This document shows positions 52,688 to 61,966 of a DNA stretch of 64,000 nucleotides, in pieces. Position 1 is the stretch's first letter. The number at the start of each line of letters is the position of its first letter. Under the pieces are notes generated by a model that saw only the letters and a list, made by a program, of their open reading frames with translations, searched no databases and was not told the DNA's origin. The DNA is from Desulfuromonas sp. GTDB taxonomy: Bacteria; Desulfobacterota; Desulfuromonadia; Desulfuromonadales; Geothermobacteraceae. The stretch spans positions 62,001 through 126,000 of the forward strand of contig PKUA01000018.1 of the NCBI GenBank assembly GCA_002868905.1, in the 5' to 3' direction. A program made the translations under genes and the position numbers.

Positions 52688-53346
52688 GGGATCCTCTTCT
52701 GCGGTTTCCGATAGAGGTGCTGCGTGGCAATAAATCGAGCCACGCCGGGGGGAACCAGGTGGTCGACCGATTGCCCCGCGGCGACCAGTCGCCGAATCCG
52801 CGTCGATGAAATATCGAGGTCTGTCTCCTCGCAAAAAATCACTGTTTTTCCGCTGTCATGCAGCAGTTTTCGGGAGGTCGAATCATAACAGAACTGTTGA
52901 CGCATGGCAACGGGAAGGAGATCACGCGGGTTCCCCTTGCTGATGTCTGGGCGAGAGACGACCACCAGGTGGGCCAGCGCGAAAAGCTGCCGGTAGTCGC
53001 GCCAGGAGGCAAGATCGCGAAATGAATCGAGCCCGATAATAAAAAACAGTTCGGCTTCCGGGTATTCCTGATGCAACAGGCGCAGGGTCTGCACCGAGTA
53101 GCTCTTCCCCCGGCGCCGGTTCTCAAGGTCGGATGCGGCGAATGACGGGTGCCCGGTCAGCGCCACCTCTACCATCGCCATGCGGACCGAAAAAGGGACC
53201 TCGTCGGCCACCGGTTTATGCGGCGGATCGGCTGCCGGCAAAAACAGCACCCGGTCGAGACTGCAAGTCGCCTTCGCTTCTTCCGCGATCGCCAGATGGG
53301 CGACGTGAATCGGATTGAACGTCCCACCGAGGATACCGAGCTTCAT
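52684..53346 (-). CDS. nadD: Nicotinate-nucleotide adenylyltransferase
   Basis: The 220-residue enzyme has the nucleotidyltransferase motif GILGGTFNPIHVAHL (residues 4-18), FLPAADPPHK, FIIGLDSFRDLASW and the C-terminal ISSTRIRR. It adenylates nicotinate mononucleotide in NAD synthesis. The order proA-nadD-rsfS-rlmH is common in bacteria. Confidence 0.97.
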   Translation of the reverse strand: MKLGILGGTFNPIHVAHLAIAEEAKATCSLDRVLFLPAADPPHKPVADEVPFSVRMAMVEVALTGHPSFAASDLENRRRGKSYSVQTLRLLHQEYPEAELFFIIGLDSFRDLASWRDYRQLFALAHLVVVSRPDISKGNPRDLLPVAMRQQFCYDSTSRKLLHDSGKTVIFCEETDLDISSTRIRRLVAAGQSVDHLVPPGVARFIATQHLYRKPQKRIP

Positions 53347-53400
53347 CGCTCTCCCACCGCCATGCCCGGCACCCGCCGGGTCGTCCCTGTCATATTCGGA

Positions 53401-54657
53401 TCAGGTGCGGATCTGCCCTTCTCCAAAAACAATAAATTTGCGTGTCGTCAAATCCTCCAGACCCATCGGCCCGAAGGAATGGAGCTTGGTGGTAGAGATG
53501 CCGATCTCGGCACCAAGACCGTATTCACTTCCGTCGGCAAACCGGGTGGAGGCGTTGACCACGACCGAGCTGCTGTTGACCCGCTGCACAAACTGCTGGG
53601 CATGCTGGTAACTTTCGGTCACGATCGCCTCGGTGTGCAGAGAGCCGTAACGGTTGATATGAGCCACCGCCTCGTCGAGGTTCTCAACCACCCTGACCGC
53701 CAGGATCAGGTCGAGGTATTCGGCGTCCCAATCCTCGTCCGTCGCCTCTTTCACCGCCGGAGCGAACTCACGCGTGATGCTGCAGCCGCGCAGTTCGACG
53801 CCGTTGCGAGCGAACGCTTCTGCGATCTGGGGAACGAAAGTCTCGGCGATGTCCTTGTGGATCAGCAGGGTCTCCATCGCATTGCAGACCCCGGGGCGCT
53901 GCACCTTGGCGTTGACGGCGATTTTTTCCGCCATCTCGTAATCGGCCGACGCATCGACAAAAATGTGGCAGACCCCCTTGTAGTGTTTGATCACCGGGAT
54001 ACGAGAATTCTGGGCCACGAAACGGATCAGCCCCTCGCCGCCGCGCGGAATAATCAGATCGATATCATCCTCGAGTTTGAGCAGTTCGTTGATGGCCCCG
54101 CGGTCGGTGGTGGTCACAACCTGAACCGCTGCCTCCGGCAGACTCATGGCGCGCAACTGCTGCTTGAGAACTTCGCCGATGGCGGTATTGGAATGAATCG
54201 CCTCGGAGCCACCACGCAGCACCACGGCGTTTCCGCTTTTCAGACAGAGACCGGCGGCGTCGGCCGTCACGTTGGGACGACTTTCGTAAACGATACCGAT
54301 GACTCCGAGAGGAATCCGCATCCGCCCAACCTGCAGACCGTTGGGGCGCCGCCACATGCCGGTCACTTCGCCGACCGGGTCCGGCAACGCAGCCACCTCG
54401 CGCAAACCGACGGCCATGCTCTCGATCCGCTTGTCATCCAACGCGAGGCGATCGAGCATCGCTCCGGACAATCCCTTGTCGCGCCCGGCGGCGAGGTCCT
54501 TTTCGTTCTCCTGCTTGAGCCGGTCGGCGGCAGCGATCAGGCCGGACGCCATCTTTTCGAGTAACTGGTTTTTTACCGCGGTGGAGAGGGTCGCCAGGAC
54601 CAGGCTGGCATTACGGGCTTCGGTAGCGACCTGTTTCATCTGTTCTGCAATGGACAT
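53401..54657 (-). CDS. proA: Gamma-glutamyl phosphate reductase
   Basis: The 418-residue aldehyde-dehydrogenase-fold enzyme has the catalytic Cys in [18 protein letters not shown]. It also has [32 protein letters not shown] and the C-terminal [30 protein letters not shown]. It makes glutamate semialdehyde for proline synthesis. It follows proB by 18 nt in the same operon. Confidence 0.97.
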   Translation of the reverse strand: MSIAEQMKQVATEARNASLVLATLSTAVKNQLLEKMASGLIAAADRLKQENEKDLAAGRDKGLSGAMLDRLALDDKRIESMAVGLREVAALPDPVGEVTGMWRRPNGLQVGRMRIPLGVIGIVYESRPNVTADAAGLCLKSGNAVVLRGGSEAIHSNTAIGEVLKQQLRAMSLPEAAVQVVTTTDRGAINELLKLEDDIDLIIPRGGEGLIRFVAQNSRIPVIKHYKGVCHIFVDASADYEMAEKIAVNAKVQRPGVCNAMETLLIHKDIAETFVPQIAEAFARNGVELRGCSITREFAPAVKEATDEDWDAEYLDLILAVRVVENLDEAVAHINRYGSLHTEAIVTESYQHAQQFVQRVNSSSVVVNASTRFADGSEYGLGAEIGISTTKLHSFGPMGLEDLTTRKFIVFGEGQIRT

Positions 54658-54675
54658 CGGACCTCCTGCAAGACG

Positions 54676-55797
54676 TCAGCTGTTTAACACCAGGTTGTTG
54701 CGATGAACGATTTCGTCACCATACTTGTAGCCGAGAACCGCCTCGATCTCGTTTGAGTTCTTCCCCATGATCTGCAGCAGCTCCGTCTGATTGTAACTGA
54801 TCACTCCGCGGGCGAACTCCACCCCCTCCCGGTCGCAGAGCCGGATCGCGTCCCCCCGCTCGAACCCTCCTTCGACTCCGACAATGCCTGACGGAAGCAG
54901 ACTCTTGCCCCGTTCAGCCACGGCCTTGACCGCCCCATCATCGAGCAGCAGTTTGCCGCGAGGTTTTTTAGTGAAGGCGATCCAGTGTTTCTTCGCAGCG
55001 AGCCTGCCAAGCGCCGGCAGGAAATAGGTGCCGACCTCCTCCCCTGCTAACAGCCGGGTGAGAATTCCAGGGGTGCGACCATTGACGATGACGGTACCGG
55101 CGCCGCAGAGGGTGGCTCGCTTGGCGGCCTTGATCTTGGTCGCCATCCCGCCGGTCCCGACTGTGGACCTGGTATCACCGGCCATCGCTTCGATCTCCGG
55201 GGTGATCTTCTCGATGTCGTGGAGAAGTTGCGCATCGGGGTTCCCGACCGGGTCACGGTCGTAAAGACCGTCGACATCAGAGAGGATGACAAGCAAGCCG
55301 GCCTCGGCCAGGTTGGTCACCATGGCCGACAAATTGTCGTTGTCACCAAAGCGGATCTCTTCGACCACAACCGTGTCATTTTCGTTGACCACCGGGACCA
55401 CATGATGCTCAAGCAGGGTCATCAGGGTGTTGCGTGCATTGAGGTAGCGTCGGCGATTGGCCAGGTCGTCACGGGTCAACAGGACTTGGGCGACCACATG
55501 GCCGCGCGACCTGAGCCGCTCCTTGAAGGCACGCATCAGCCGGCTCTGTCCAATGGCCGCCGCCGCCTGCTTCAGCGGGATAGTCTGCGGCCGCCCCTGA
55601 ATCCCGAGATCGGCCTTGCCCGCAGCGACCGCCCCGGAGGAGACCAGGATGATCTCGTAACCTTTCTGCCGCAGCAGATCGACTTCCGCGCAGATCGCAT
55701 CGAGCCGGTCATCGATCAGCCCCTGTTCATCGGAGATGACACTGCTCCCGATCTTGATAACCACCCGTTTGACATGTGACAGCAGGTTGTGGCGCAT
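54676..55797 (-). CDS. proB: Glutamate 5-kinase
   Basis: The 373-residue protein has the amino-acid kinase core (VVIKIGSSVISDEQG, LVSSGAVAAGKADLG, NENDTVVVEEIRFGDNDNLSAMVTNLA, GTGGMATKIKAAKRAT). A C-terminal PUA domain follows (about 278-373). It phosphorylates glutamate and is normally feedback-inhibited by proline. The gene precedes proA and follows obgE after a 64-nt gap with a weak hairpin. Confidence 0.97.
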   Translation of the reverse strand: MRHNLLSHVKRVVIKIGSSVISDEQGLIDDRLDAICAEVDLLRQKGYEIILVSSGAVAAGKADLGIQGRPQTIPLKQAAAAIGQSRLMRAFKERLRSRGHVVAQVLLTRDDLANRRRYLNARNTLMTLLEHHVVPVVNENDTVVVEEIRFGDNDNLSAMVTNLAEAGLLVILSDVDGLYDRDPVGNPDAQLLHDIEKITPEIEAMAGDTRSTVGTGGMATKIKAAKRATLCGAGTVIVNGRTPGILTRLLAGEEVGTYFLPALGRLAAKKHWIAFTKKPRGKLLLDDGAVKAVAERGKSLLPSGIVGVEGGFERGDAIRLCDREGVEFARGVISYNQTELLQIMGKNSNEIEAVLGYKYGDEIVHRNNLVLNS

Positions 55798-55803
55798 AAC
55801 TCG

Positions 55804-55830
55804 TAAAAGGCTGAAGGAAGAAGCCTAACC
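55804..55830 (-). terminator. Weak hairpin between obgE and proB
   Basis: AGGCT (55808-55812) and AGCCT (55822-55826) form a 5-bp stem with a 9-nt loop. On the minus strand it is followed by TTTTACG. It could partly end obgE transcription. Confidence 0.3.
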
Positions 55831-55861
55831 CATTATTATCGTTTAAAAAACCGGGAGAATC

Positions 55862-56920
55862 TTACCCTTCGTCCACCGGGTTGTCAATTGTCTCCGCCTC
55901 TGCGACATTCCGAGCCTTACGCAGGCGGTCGATCTCTTCCCCCAGGGCATTGGTCAACTCCCGGGTGCCGTCTCCGGTCGCGGCCGACAGCGCAAAAACG
56001 CGAAAACCGGCCGCCTCGAAGGCCTGTCGAATTCCCGGTGTCTTCTCCCTGACCTCGGGGAGGTCCTGCTTGGTCAAGGCAATCCACTGCGGTTTTTTCG
56101 CCATCTCGGGGTTATGACACATCAGTTCGTTGTTCAGCGTGGCGAAATTTTCCTGCGGGTCGCCCGGTTGCAGCTCGGAGAGATCGACCAGATGGAGAAA
56201 CAGATCGGTCCGCTCCACATGGCGCAGAAAACGGTTGCCGAGCCCATGACCCTCGCTCGCACCTTCGATCAGTCCGGGGATATCCGCCATCACGAAACTG
56301 CCGAACCCGCCATAGCGGACGACTCCCAGATTCGGGACCAGGGTGGTAAAGGGGTAATCGGCAATTTTCGGGCGAGCGGCCGAGACAGCACTGATTAAAG
56401 TGCTCTTGCCGGCATTCGGCAGGCCGATCAGGCCGACGTCGGCCAGCAGTTTCAGCTCGAGGCGCAGACGTCTCTCTTCACCGGGGGTCCCCGGCTGGGC
56501 ATACCTTGGCGCCCGATTGGTGCTGGTGGCAAAGCGGGCGTTGCCGCGCCCCCCCATTCCCCCTTTGAGCAGGACGAGCTCCTGGTCGGAACGGGTCAGG
56601 TCGGCGAGGAGGTCGCCGGTCTCATCATCGAAAACCAGCGTACCGGGCGGGACCCTGAGAACCTTTGACTCCCCCCCCTTGCCATGCATGTTCTTTCCCA
56701 TGCCGTGAGCGCCATTTTTCGCCTTGTAGAGTTTCTTGTAGCGCAGATCGAGCAGGGTCGAGAGGCCACCATCGACCCGGAGAACGATCGAACCGCCCTC
56801 GCCCCCGTCGCCTCCGTCCGGCCCCCCTTTCGGGATAAACCGTTCACGGCGGAAAGAGACGCAGCCGCGCCCTCCGTCTCCGGCCTTGGCAGTGATTCTG
56901 ACTTCATCGACGAAGTTCAT
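55862..56920 (-). CDS. obgE: GTPase Obg/CgtA
   Basis: The 352-residue protein has the Gly-rich Obg fold (FVDEVRITAKAGDGGRGCVSFRRERFIPKGGPDGGDGGEGGSIV). G motifs follow: GLPNAGKST (G1), TTLVPNLGVV (G2), DIPGLIEGA (G3), LTKQD (G4). It acts in large ribosomal subunit assembly and stress control. It follows rpmA after a terminator. Confidence 0.98.
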   Translation of the reverse strand: MNFVDEVRITAKAGDGGRGCVSFRRERFIPKGGPDGGDGGEGGSIVLRVDGGLSTLLDLRYKKLYKAKNGAHGMGKNMHGKGGESKVLRVPPGTLVFDDETGDLLADLTRSDQELVLLKGGMGGRGNARFATSTNRAPRYAQPGTPGEERRLRLELKLLADVGLIGLPNAGKSTLISAVSAARPKIADYPFTTLVPNLGVVRYGGFGSFVMADIPGLIEGASEGHGLGNRFLRHVERTDLFLHLVDLSELQPGDPQENFATLNNELMCHNPEMAKKPQWIALTKQDLPEVREKTPGIRQAFEAAGFRVFALSAATGDGTRELTNALGEEIDRLRKARNVAEAETIDNPVDEG

Positions 56921-56980
56921 TCGCCCCTCGGCGTCACGGCAGCGGACCCGGTTGCCGGATGTCGCTGCCGGATGAAATGC

Positions 56981-57014
56981 AAAAAGCCCGAAGGTCAGAG
57001 AACCTCGGGCTTTT
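56981..57014 (-). terminator. Terminator of rplU-rpmA
   Basis: AAAAGCCCGA and TCGGGCTTTT flank GGT-CAGAGA-ACC. On the minus strand the stem is followed by TTTTTGC. Read-through would supply obgE, 61 nt further on. Confidence 0.8.
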
Positions 57015-57036
57015 CGGCTTGACTTGTCACTCCGAC

Positions 57037-57291
57037 TCAGGCGGCGTAAATGCTGACCTTTTTCCTAGTCTTGCCGAGTCGTTCGAACTTGACCACCCCG
57101 TCAGTCAATGCGAACAGGGTGTAGTCCTTGCCGCAGCCGACGTTGGTGCCTGGGTGAATAGTGGTACCGCGCTGGCGAACCAGGATCGAACCGGCGGTCA
57201 CTTCCTGACCACCGAAACGCTTGACGCCAAGGCGCTTACCAGCACTGTCACGGCCGTTTTTTGAGCTGCCGCCTGCTTTCTTATGTGCCAT
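57037..57291 (-). CDS. rpmA: 50S ribosomal protein L27
   Basis: The 84-residue product starts [31 protein letters not shown] and has [32 protein letters not shown], the complete L27 pattern. The N-terminus reaches the peptidyl-transferase centre. It has the directly mature start seen in most Gram-negative bacteria, without the cleaved extension of Firmicutes. It follows rplU by 12 nt. Confidence 0.98.
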   Translation of the reverse strand: MAHKKAGGSSKNGRDSAGKRLGVKRFGGQEVTAGSILVRQRGTTIHPGTNVGCGKDYTLFALTDGVVKFERLGKTRKKVSIYAA

Positions 57292-57303
57292 GGATCAATC
57301 TCC

Positions 57304-57612
57304 TTAAGCCTCGATACCGGTTATCTTGAGGCGGGTGATGGGTTGACGGTGTCCGTACTTCTTGCGATAGTTCTTGCGCCGCTTCGACTTGAAGACCAGG
57401 ATTTTCTTATCCTTGCCCTGTTCGACGATCTGCGCCTTCACTTTCGCATTTGGCACGAGAGGTGTTCCGACCTGAACCTCGTCGCCACCGACCATGAGGA
57501 CCTCTTCGAGCTCGATGGTTTCACCCACCGCGCCTGCAAGCTGTTCGACCTTAAGCAGGTCGCCCTCGGAAACTTTGTATTGTTTGCCTCCGGTCTTGAC
57601 TACCGCATACAT
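57304..57612 (-). CDS. rplU: 50S ribosomal protein L21
   Basis: The 102-residue product ([25 protein letters not shown], then [27 protein letters not shown]) is a standard L21. GAGGTGAA precedes the ATG and a consensus promoter lies about 60 nt upstream. It starts the rplU-rpmA operon. Confidence 0.98.
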   Translation of the reverse strand: MYAVVKTGGKQYKVSEGDLLKVEQLAGAVGETIELEEVLMVGGDEVQVGTPLVPNAKVKAQIVEQGKDKKILVFKSKRRKNYRKKYGHRQPITRLKITGIEA

Positions 57613-57672
57613 GATAAAACTTCACCTCGCTTTCCAAACGTAATTTATCTCCCGGCGGACCGGGAACATGGG

Positions 57673-57701
57673 ACTATAGGCTTTATCAGGGTCCCTGTCA
57701 A
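57673..57701 (-). promoter_or_regulatory. Sigma-70 promoter of rplU-rpmA
   Basis: On the minus strand TTGACA (57701-57696), a 17-nt spacer and TATAGT (57678-57673) form a near-consensus promoter between rng and rplU. Confidence 0.85.
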
Positions 57702-57740
57702 GAGGAATTTCCGCCCGAGCGGCAGCGACAACTCCGTCCG

Positions 57741-59249
57741 CTAACCGACCAGAATTTCGTACTGCTCGATGTGAAAGTTGGGGCGGGCCGTCACGGCGAT
57801 CTGCTTCTCGAAACGTCGCTCGAGGTCCTCGATCCCCTGCCCTTCCTCATCGGTCAGCAGCTGCGCGACATCCGGATGCACCAGCAGGGTGACCCGGTAG
57901 CCGGGGAAGCCACTGATCTCGCGACTCAATTCGCGGAAGATCTCATACGCAGTGGTGATGCGGCTCTTGACATACCCCTTCCCCTCACAGTAGGGACACG
58001 GCTCGCACAGGGTCCGCCCGATACTCTCGCGCACCCGCTTGCGGGTCATCTCGACCAGCCCCAGCTCGGAGATCTTGAGGATGTTGGTCTTCGACTTGTC
58101 GTTCTTCAGGGCATCTTCCAGGGCCGAATGCACTTTTTCCCGGTGTGCTTCGCGCTCCATGTCGATAAAGTCGATGATGATCAAACCACCGATGTTCCGC
58201 AGCCGGAGCTGAAAGGCGATCTCCTTGACCGCCTCCAGGTTGGTCTTGAGGATGGTGTCCTCGAGGTTGTGCTTACCGACGAACCGCCCGGTGTTGACGT
58301 CGATGGCGGTCAGCGCCTCGGTCTGCTCGATGATGATATAGCCACCGCTTTTAAGCCAGACCTTGCGGCCGAGAGCACGGGAGATCTCGACTTCCAGGCC
58401 GAAGGCGTCGAAAATCGGCTCGTCGTTGTCGTAGAGGTCGATGCTGTAACGCAGGTTCGGCATGAAGGTGGAGAGGAAGCGGACGATCTTGTCGTATTCG
58501 ACCCGGTTGTCGACCACGATCCGGTTGACATCCTCGGTCAGGATATCGCGTAGCACCTTGCTGGTAACATCGAGGTCGGAATGAATCAGACAGGGAGCGC
58601 CGTGGTGCTGACGCCGTTTCTGGATATCCTCCCAGAGGCCGACCAGAAACTCCATGTCGGATTGCAGGTCCTCGGCACTCTTCCCCTCGGCCGCGGTCCT
58701 GACAATAAACCCGGTGCCCTCCGGCCGGATCACGTCGAGCAGGGAACGAAGACGGTCCTTCTCCTCCTCGTTCTCGATACGACGGGAAATGCCGACATGA
58801 TCGACCGTCGGCATGTAGACCAGGTGTCGACCGGGCAGGGAGATGTGCGAGGTGATGCGGGCGCCCTTGGTGCCGATCGGCTCCTTGGCGACCTGCACCA
58901 GCAACTCCTGCCCTTCCTGGAGCAGATCTTCGATCGGCGGCAACGGCAAATGGTCCGAGCCGTCCTCGGCCGGGTCGACGTGATGACTCCCCCCCTCGAT
59001 GAACTGCTCGACCGCCTCCATCTCCGCCAATACGTCGGCAACGTAGAGAAACGCCGCCTTCTCCAGGCCGATGTCAACGAAGGCGGCCTGCATCCCAGGC
59101 AGGACGCGAATCACCTTCCCCTTGTAAATGTTTCCGACAATTCCCCGCTCCCGCTTCCGCTCAATGTAGAGTTCGGCAATGTGGCCGCTCTCGAGCAGGG
59201 CGACCCGGGTCTCCTGTGACGTGGTGTTGATGACCAGTTCCTTGGTCAT
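57741..59249 (-). CDS. rng: Ribonuclease G
   Basis: The 502-residue protein has an S1-like domain (ERGIVGNIYKGKVIRVLPGMQAAFVDIGLEKAAFLYVADV). The RNase E/G catalytic core has EALTAIDVNTGRFVG and GGLIIIDFIDMEREAHRE, with the metal Asp residues. A zinc-link-like CEPCPYCEGKG is at about 410-420. It processes rRNA and decays mRNA. It has no RNase E-type C-terminal scaffold. Confidence 0.95.
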   Translation of the reverse strand: MTKELVINTTSQETRVALLESGHIAELYIERKRERGIVGNIYKGKVIRVLPGMQAAFVDIGLEKAAFLYVADVLAEMEAVEQFIEGGSHHVDPAEDGSDHLPLPPIEDLLQEGQELLVQVAKEPIGTKGARITSHISLPGRHLVYMPTVDHVGISRRIENEEEKDRLRSLLDVIRPEGTGFIVRTAAEGKSAEDLQSDMEFLVGLWEDIQKRRQHHGAPCLIHSDLDVTSKVLRDILTEDVNRIVVDNRVEYDKIVRFLSTFMPNLRYSIDLYDNDEPIFDAFGLEVEISRALGRKVWLKSGGYIIIEQTEALTAIDVNTGRFVGKHNLEDTILKTNLEAVKEIAFQLRLRNIGGLIIIDFIDMEREAHREKVHSALEDALKNDKSKTNILKISELGLVEMTRKRVRESIGRTLCEPCPYCEGKGYVKSRITTAYEIFRELSREISGFPGYRVTLLVHPDVAQLLTDEEGQGIEDLERRFEKQIAVTARPNFHIEQYEILVG

Positions 59250-59300
59250 GGGCTCTCCTGTTTTGAATTTTTATATGTGAAAGAATCATTGGCTGCATGT

Positions 59301-61799
59301 TCATGTCATCCTCACGCCGACCTTGCGAATGACAAGCCGGCGGACAGCGTCCGGATCAAGCTCGAGCAGGTACCTGATCAACGGCAACGGACTCCCCTTC
59401 TTCAGGGTGAGATAGAGTCCGCCCTCCCGCATCTGGAGATCGGTGAGATCCCGCCGCAGGTCGATTTCGATGCGGCGGCCTTTTTTGAACTTTTCACCGA
59501 TGACCTCGTCGGCCGCCAGAAAGCGGTCACAGCGTGCCCCGAGGTCGCCCGGCACACCTGCCGGAAGCTCAAGTCGATAGACGGTTTCCACAATGCTAGC
59601 AGACGGCGATGCGCAATGCCAGTCCACATTCGCCGCTTCGAGGACACGGAATCCTTCGGGCAGCTCGGCGTTCAGGGCTTCGACCACCTGCTGTGCCGAA
59701 CGTTGTTCATACAATTCGAGGTCGATGATCTCGGCGTCGGAGGCAACCCCGGTCGGCAAGGCATCGGGAAAAGAGAGTTTCGGCGTCGGATGGAAGCCAC
59801 CGCTGTAGCGAAGCGGCAGTCCGGCACGTCGCACCGCGCGGTGCAGCACCGCCATGAATTCGAGGTGGGCGACAAAACGGGCGCGACCCTCTTTACAGAG
59901 CCGCAGACGGACCTTGAAACGCCCCTCGCTGTCTGTCGGGGGAGCCCAGGCCGGGGCCTCTCCGGGATCGAACTCCGCTCGCTCGGCCAACCGGACCCGC
60001 AGCGCTTCGAAATCGCACAGACCACAGGCGTGGCAGTCACCGTTCCGGCAGTCGGCCGTATATCCGCCGCTGCGGGAACGAGCCCGTTCTTCAAGGAAAA
60101 AGGAAGGGGCGACACCAGGGTCGATGTGTGACCAGGGGAGGATCTCATCCTCCCGCCGTTCGCGCAAATACCATTCCGGGTCAATGCCGCATGTGGCAAA
60201 AGCATCCTGCCAGCGTGCAAACTCGAACTTCTCGCTCCAGCCATCGAACTGGCAGCCGGCATCGACCGCCGCTTCCAGCAGGGGGCCGAGACGACGGTCG
60301 CCGCGTGCAAACACCCCCTCCAGCATGGACATCTCGGCGTCATGGTACTTAAAGCGAAGCTTGTTCCGCTTTAACTCCTGTTGCAGCCACTGCTGCCGTT
60401 CTCGGGTTTCGTCGATGCCGAGCTGCCGTTCCCACTGGAACGGAGTGTGCGGCTTCGGCACGAAGGTCGAAACCGACACGTTGACATCAGCCCCCCCCTT
60501 GGTCCCCTGACCGCTCTTGCGCACCGCAGCGGCAAGGTCGACGATGCCGGCCAAATCCTCGTCGGTTTCGGTCGGCAGACCGAGCATGAAATAGAGTTTG
60601 ATCACGCGCCAGCCGAGTTCAAACGCGGTCCGAGCTGCCGCAACCAGTTCTTCGGCCTTGATCCCCTTGTTGATCACGTCGCGCAATCGCTCGCTCCCGG
60701 CCTCGGGAGCGAGGGTGAAGCCGGTCTTGCGCACCTTCCTGATCTGCTCCATCAGCTCCGGGGTCAACGAGCCGACACGGAGAGAGGGGAGGGAGACCGC
60801 AACCTTGCTGTCGGCGTGGCACTCCATCAACCCGGTCAGCAGCGGTTCGATGGCGCTGTAATCGCCGGTCGACAGGGAGAGCAGGGATGTTTCGTCGAAG
60901 CCTGAGCGCCGGAGCGATTCATTGATGATATCGGCCACCCGCTGTGGCGAGCGCTCCCGCACCGGGCGATAGATGTATCCAGCCTGGCAGAAGCGGCAGC
61001 CACGGGTACAGCCGCGGGCGATCTCCACCGAGACCCGATTGTGCACCGTGTTCATGAACGGCACGATCGGGTTACCCGGGAACGGTGCGCGCTCGAGATC
61101 GGTCACGAAACGACGCTTCACCCTGGAAGGCGCGCCGGCTTTCGGCGCGATGGTGTCGATACTACCGTCGTCCCGATATTCGACCCGGTAGAGGGAAGGA
61201 ACGTAGACCCCCTCGATCCGGGCCAGGCGGTTCAGCAACTCCTGCCGCGTCTCACCGGCCACACGGGACGCGAGCACGGCATGACAGAGATCGAGCACTG
61301 CTTCTTCGCCATCGCCGATCACCGCGCAGTCAATAAAATCGGCCAACGGTTCCGGGTTGAAGGCACACGGGCCGCCGGCCACGATCAGCGGTGCGGTCTC
61401 ATCCCGTTCAGCGGCGCGCCGGGGGATGCCGCCGAGATCGAGCATGTTGAGCAGGTTGGTATAAGAGAGCTCGTACTGCAGGGTAAATCCGACAATGTCG
61501 AAATCGGCCAGCGCTCGTGTGCTCTCCAGGGAGCAAAGCGGCTCCTGCCGGTCTCGCAGCAGCTGTTCGAAATCAGACCACGGAGCGTAGACCCGCTCCG
61601 CCGCAATCCGCTCCTGGAGATTGAGTTGATGGTAAAGGATGGAGCTGCCGACATGGCTCATACCGACTTCGTAAACGTCGGGGAAGGCGAGGGCAAAGGT
61701 CAGGTCGACCTGGTTGGCCGGTTTCTGCACGCTGCCAAGCTCGCCGCCGAGGTAGCGGGACGGTTTCTGGATGTCGGAAAGATAATCGCGGTCGGCCAT
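59301..61799 (-). CDS. Radical SAM protein (TIGR03960-type) fused to DUF2344 domain
   Basis: From the ATG at 61799 the protein has 832 residues. The N-terminal half begins YLSDIQKPSRYLGGELGS and has a B12-binding-like region. The 4Fe-4S radical SAM motif CTRGCRFCQAGY (Cys-x3-Cys-x2-Cys, about 270-281) follows. A Cys-rich CRNGDCHACGLCDFEAL lies near 610. The last 230 residues (FKVRLRLCKEGRARFVAHLEFMAVLHRAVRRAGLPLRYSGGFHPTPKLSF) are a DUF2344/TIGR03936 domain, which in some bacteria is a separate gene. It is often next to rng. The reaction is unknown to me. Confidence 0.92.
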   Translation of the reverse strand: MADRDYLSDIQKPSRYLGGELGSVQKPANQVDLTFALAFPDVYEVGMSHVGSSILYHQLNLQERIAAERVYAPWSDFEQLLRDRQEPLCSLESTRALADFDIVGFTLQYELSYTNLLNMLDLGGIPRRAAERDETAPLIVAGGPCAFNPEPLADFIDCAVIGDGEEAVLDLCHAVLASRVAGETRQELLNRLARIEGVYVPSLYRVEYRDDGSIDTIAPKAGAPSRVKRRFVTDLERAPFPGNPIVPFMNTVHNRVSVEIARGCTRGCRFCQAGYIYRPVRERSPQRVADIINESLRRSGFDETSLLSLSTGDYSAIEPLLTGLMECHADSKVAVSLPSLRVGSLTPELMEQIRKVRKTGFTLAPEAGSERLRDVINKGIKAEELVAAARTAFELGWRVIKLYFMLGLPTETDEDLAGIVDLAAAVRKSGQGTKGGADVNVSVSTFVPKPHTPFQWERQLGIDETRERQQWLQQELKRNKLRFKYHDAEMSMLEGVFARGDRRLGPLLEAAVDAGCQFDGWSEKFEFARWQDAFATCGIDPEWYLRERREDEILPWSHIDPGVAPSFFLEERARSRSGGYTADCRNGDCHACGLCDFEALRVRLAERAEFDPGEAPAWAPPTDSEGRFKVRLRLCKEGRARFVAHLEFMAVLHRAVRRAGLPLRYSGGFHPTPKLSFPDALPTGVASDAEIIDLELYEQRSAQQVVEALNAELPEGFRVLEAANVDWHCASPSASIVETVYRLELPAGVPGDLGARCDRFLAADEVIGEKFKKGRRIEIDLRRDLTDLQMREGGLYLTLKKGSPLPLIRYLLELDPDAVRRLVIRKVGVRMT

Positions 61800-61896
61800 C
61801 GGTTTTCCCTGAAACGAGTGAACCGCGGAATTTAACATGAATCCTGTTTGTCCGCCACCGTTTTTTCACGCTTTATCAAACACTTTGCCGATTCCG

Positions 61897-61926
61897 AAAA
61901 AAAAGCCCGGGCGGTTTCGCCCGGGC
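61897..61926 (-). terminator. Strong terminator after the MtrB/PioB-like gene
   Basis: GCCCGGGCG (61905-61913), loop GTTT and CGCCCGGGC (61918-61926) form a perfect stem. On the minus strand it is followed by eight T residues, 40 nt past the stop at 61967. Confidence 0.92.
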
Positions 61927-61966
61927 CATTCCATAAGTTAGTCAGGAGGTTCTCTCTTTAAATGGT

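Noticed and set aside
57304-61799. A genomic-island or prophage boundary
   Set aside because: Gene order and composition are uniform housekeeping throughout; no integrase, repeats flanking the tRNA gene or composition shift were seen.
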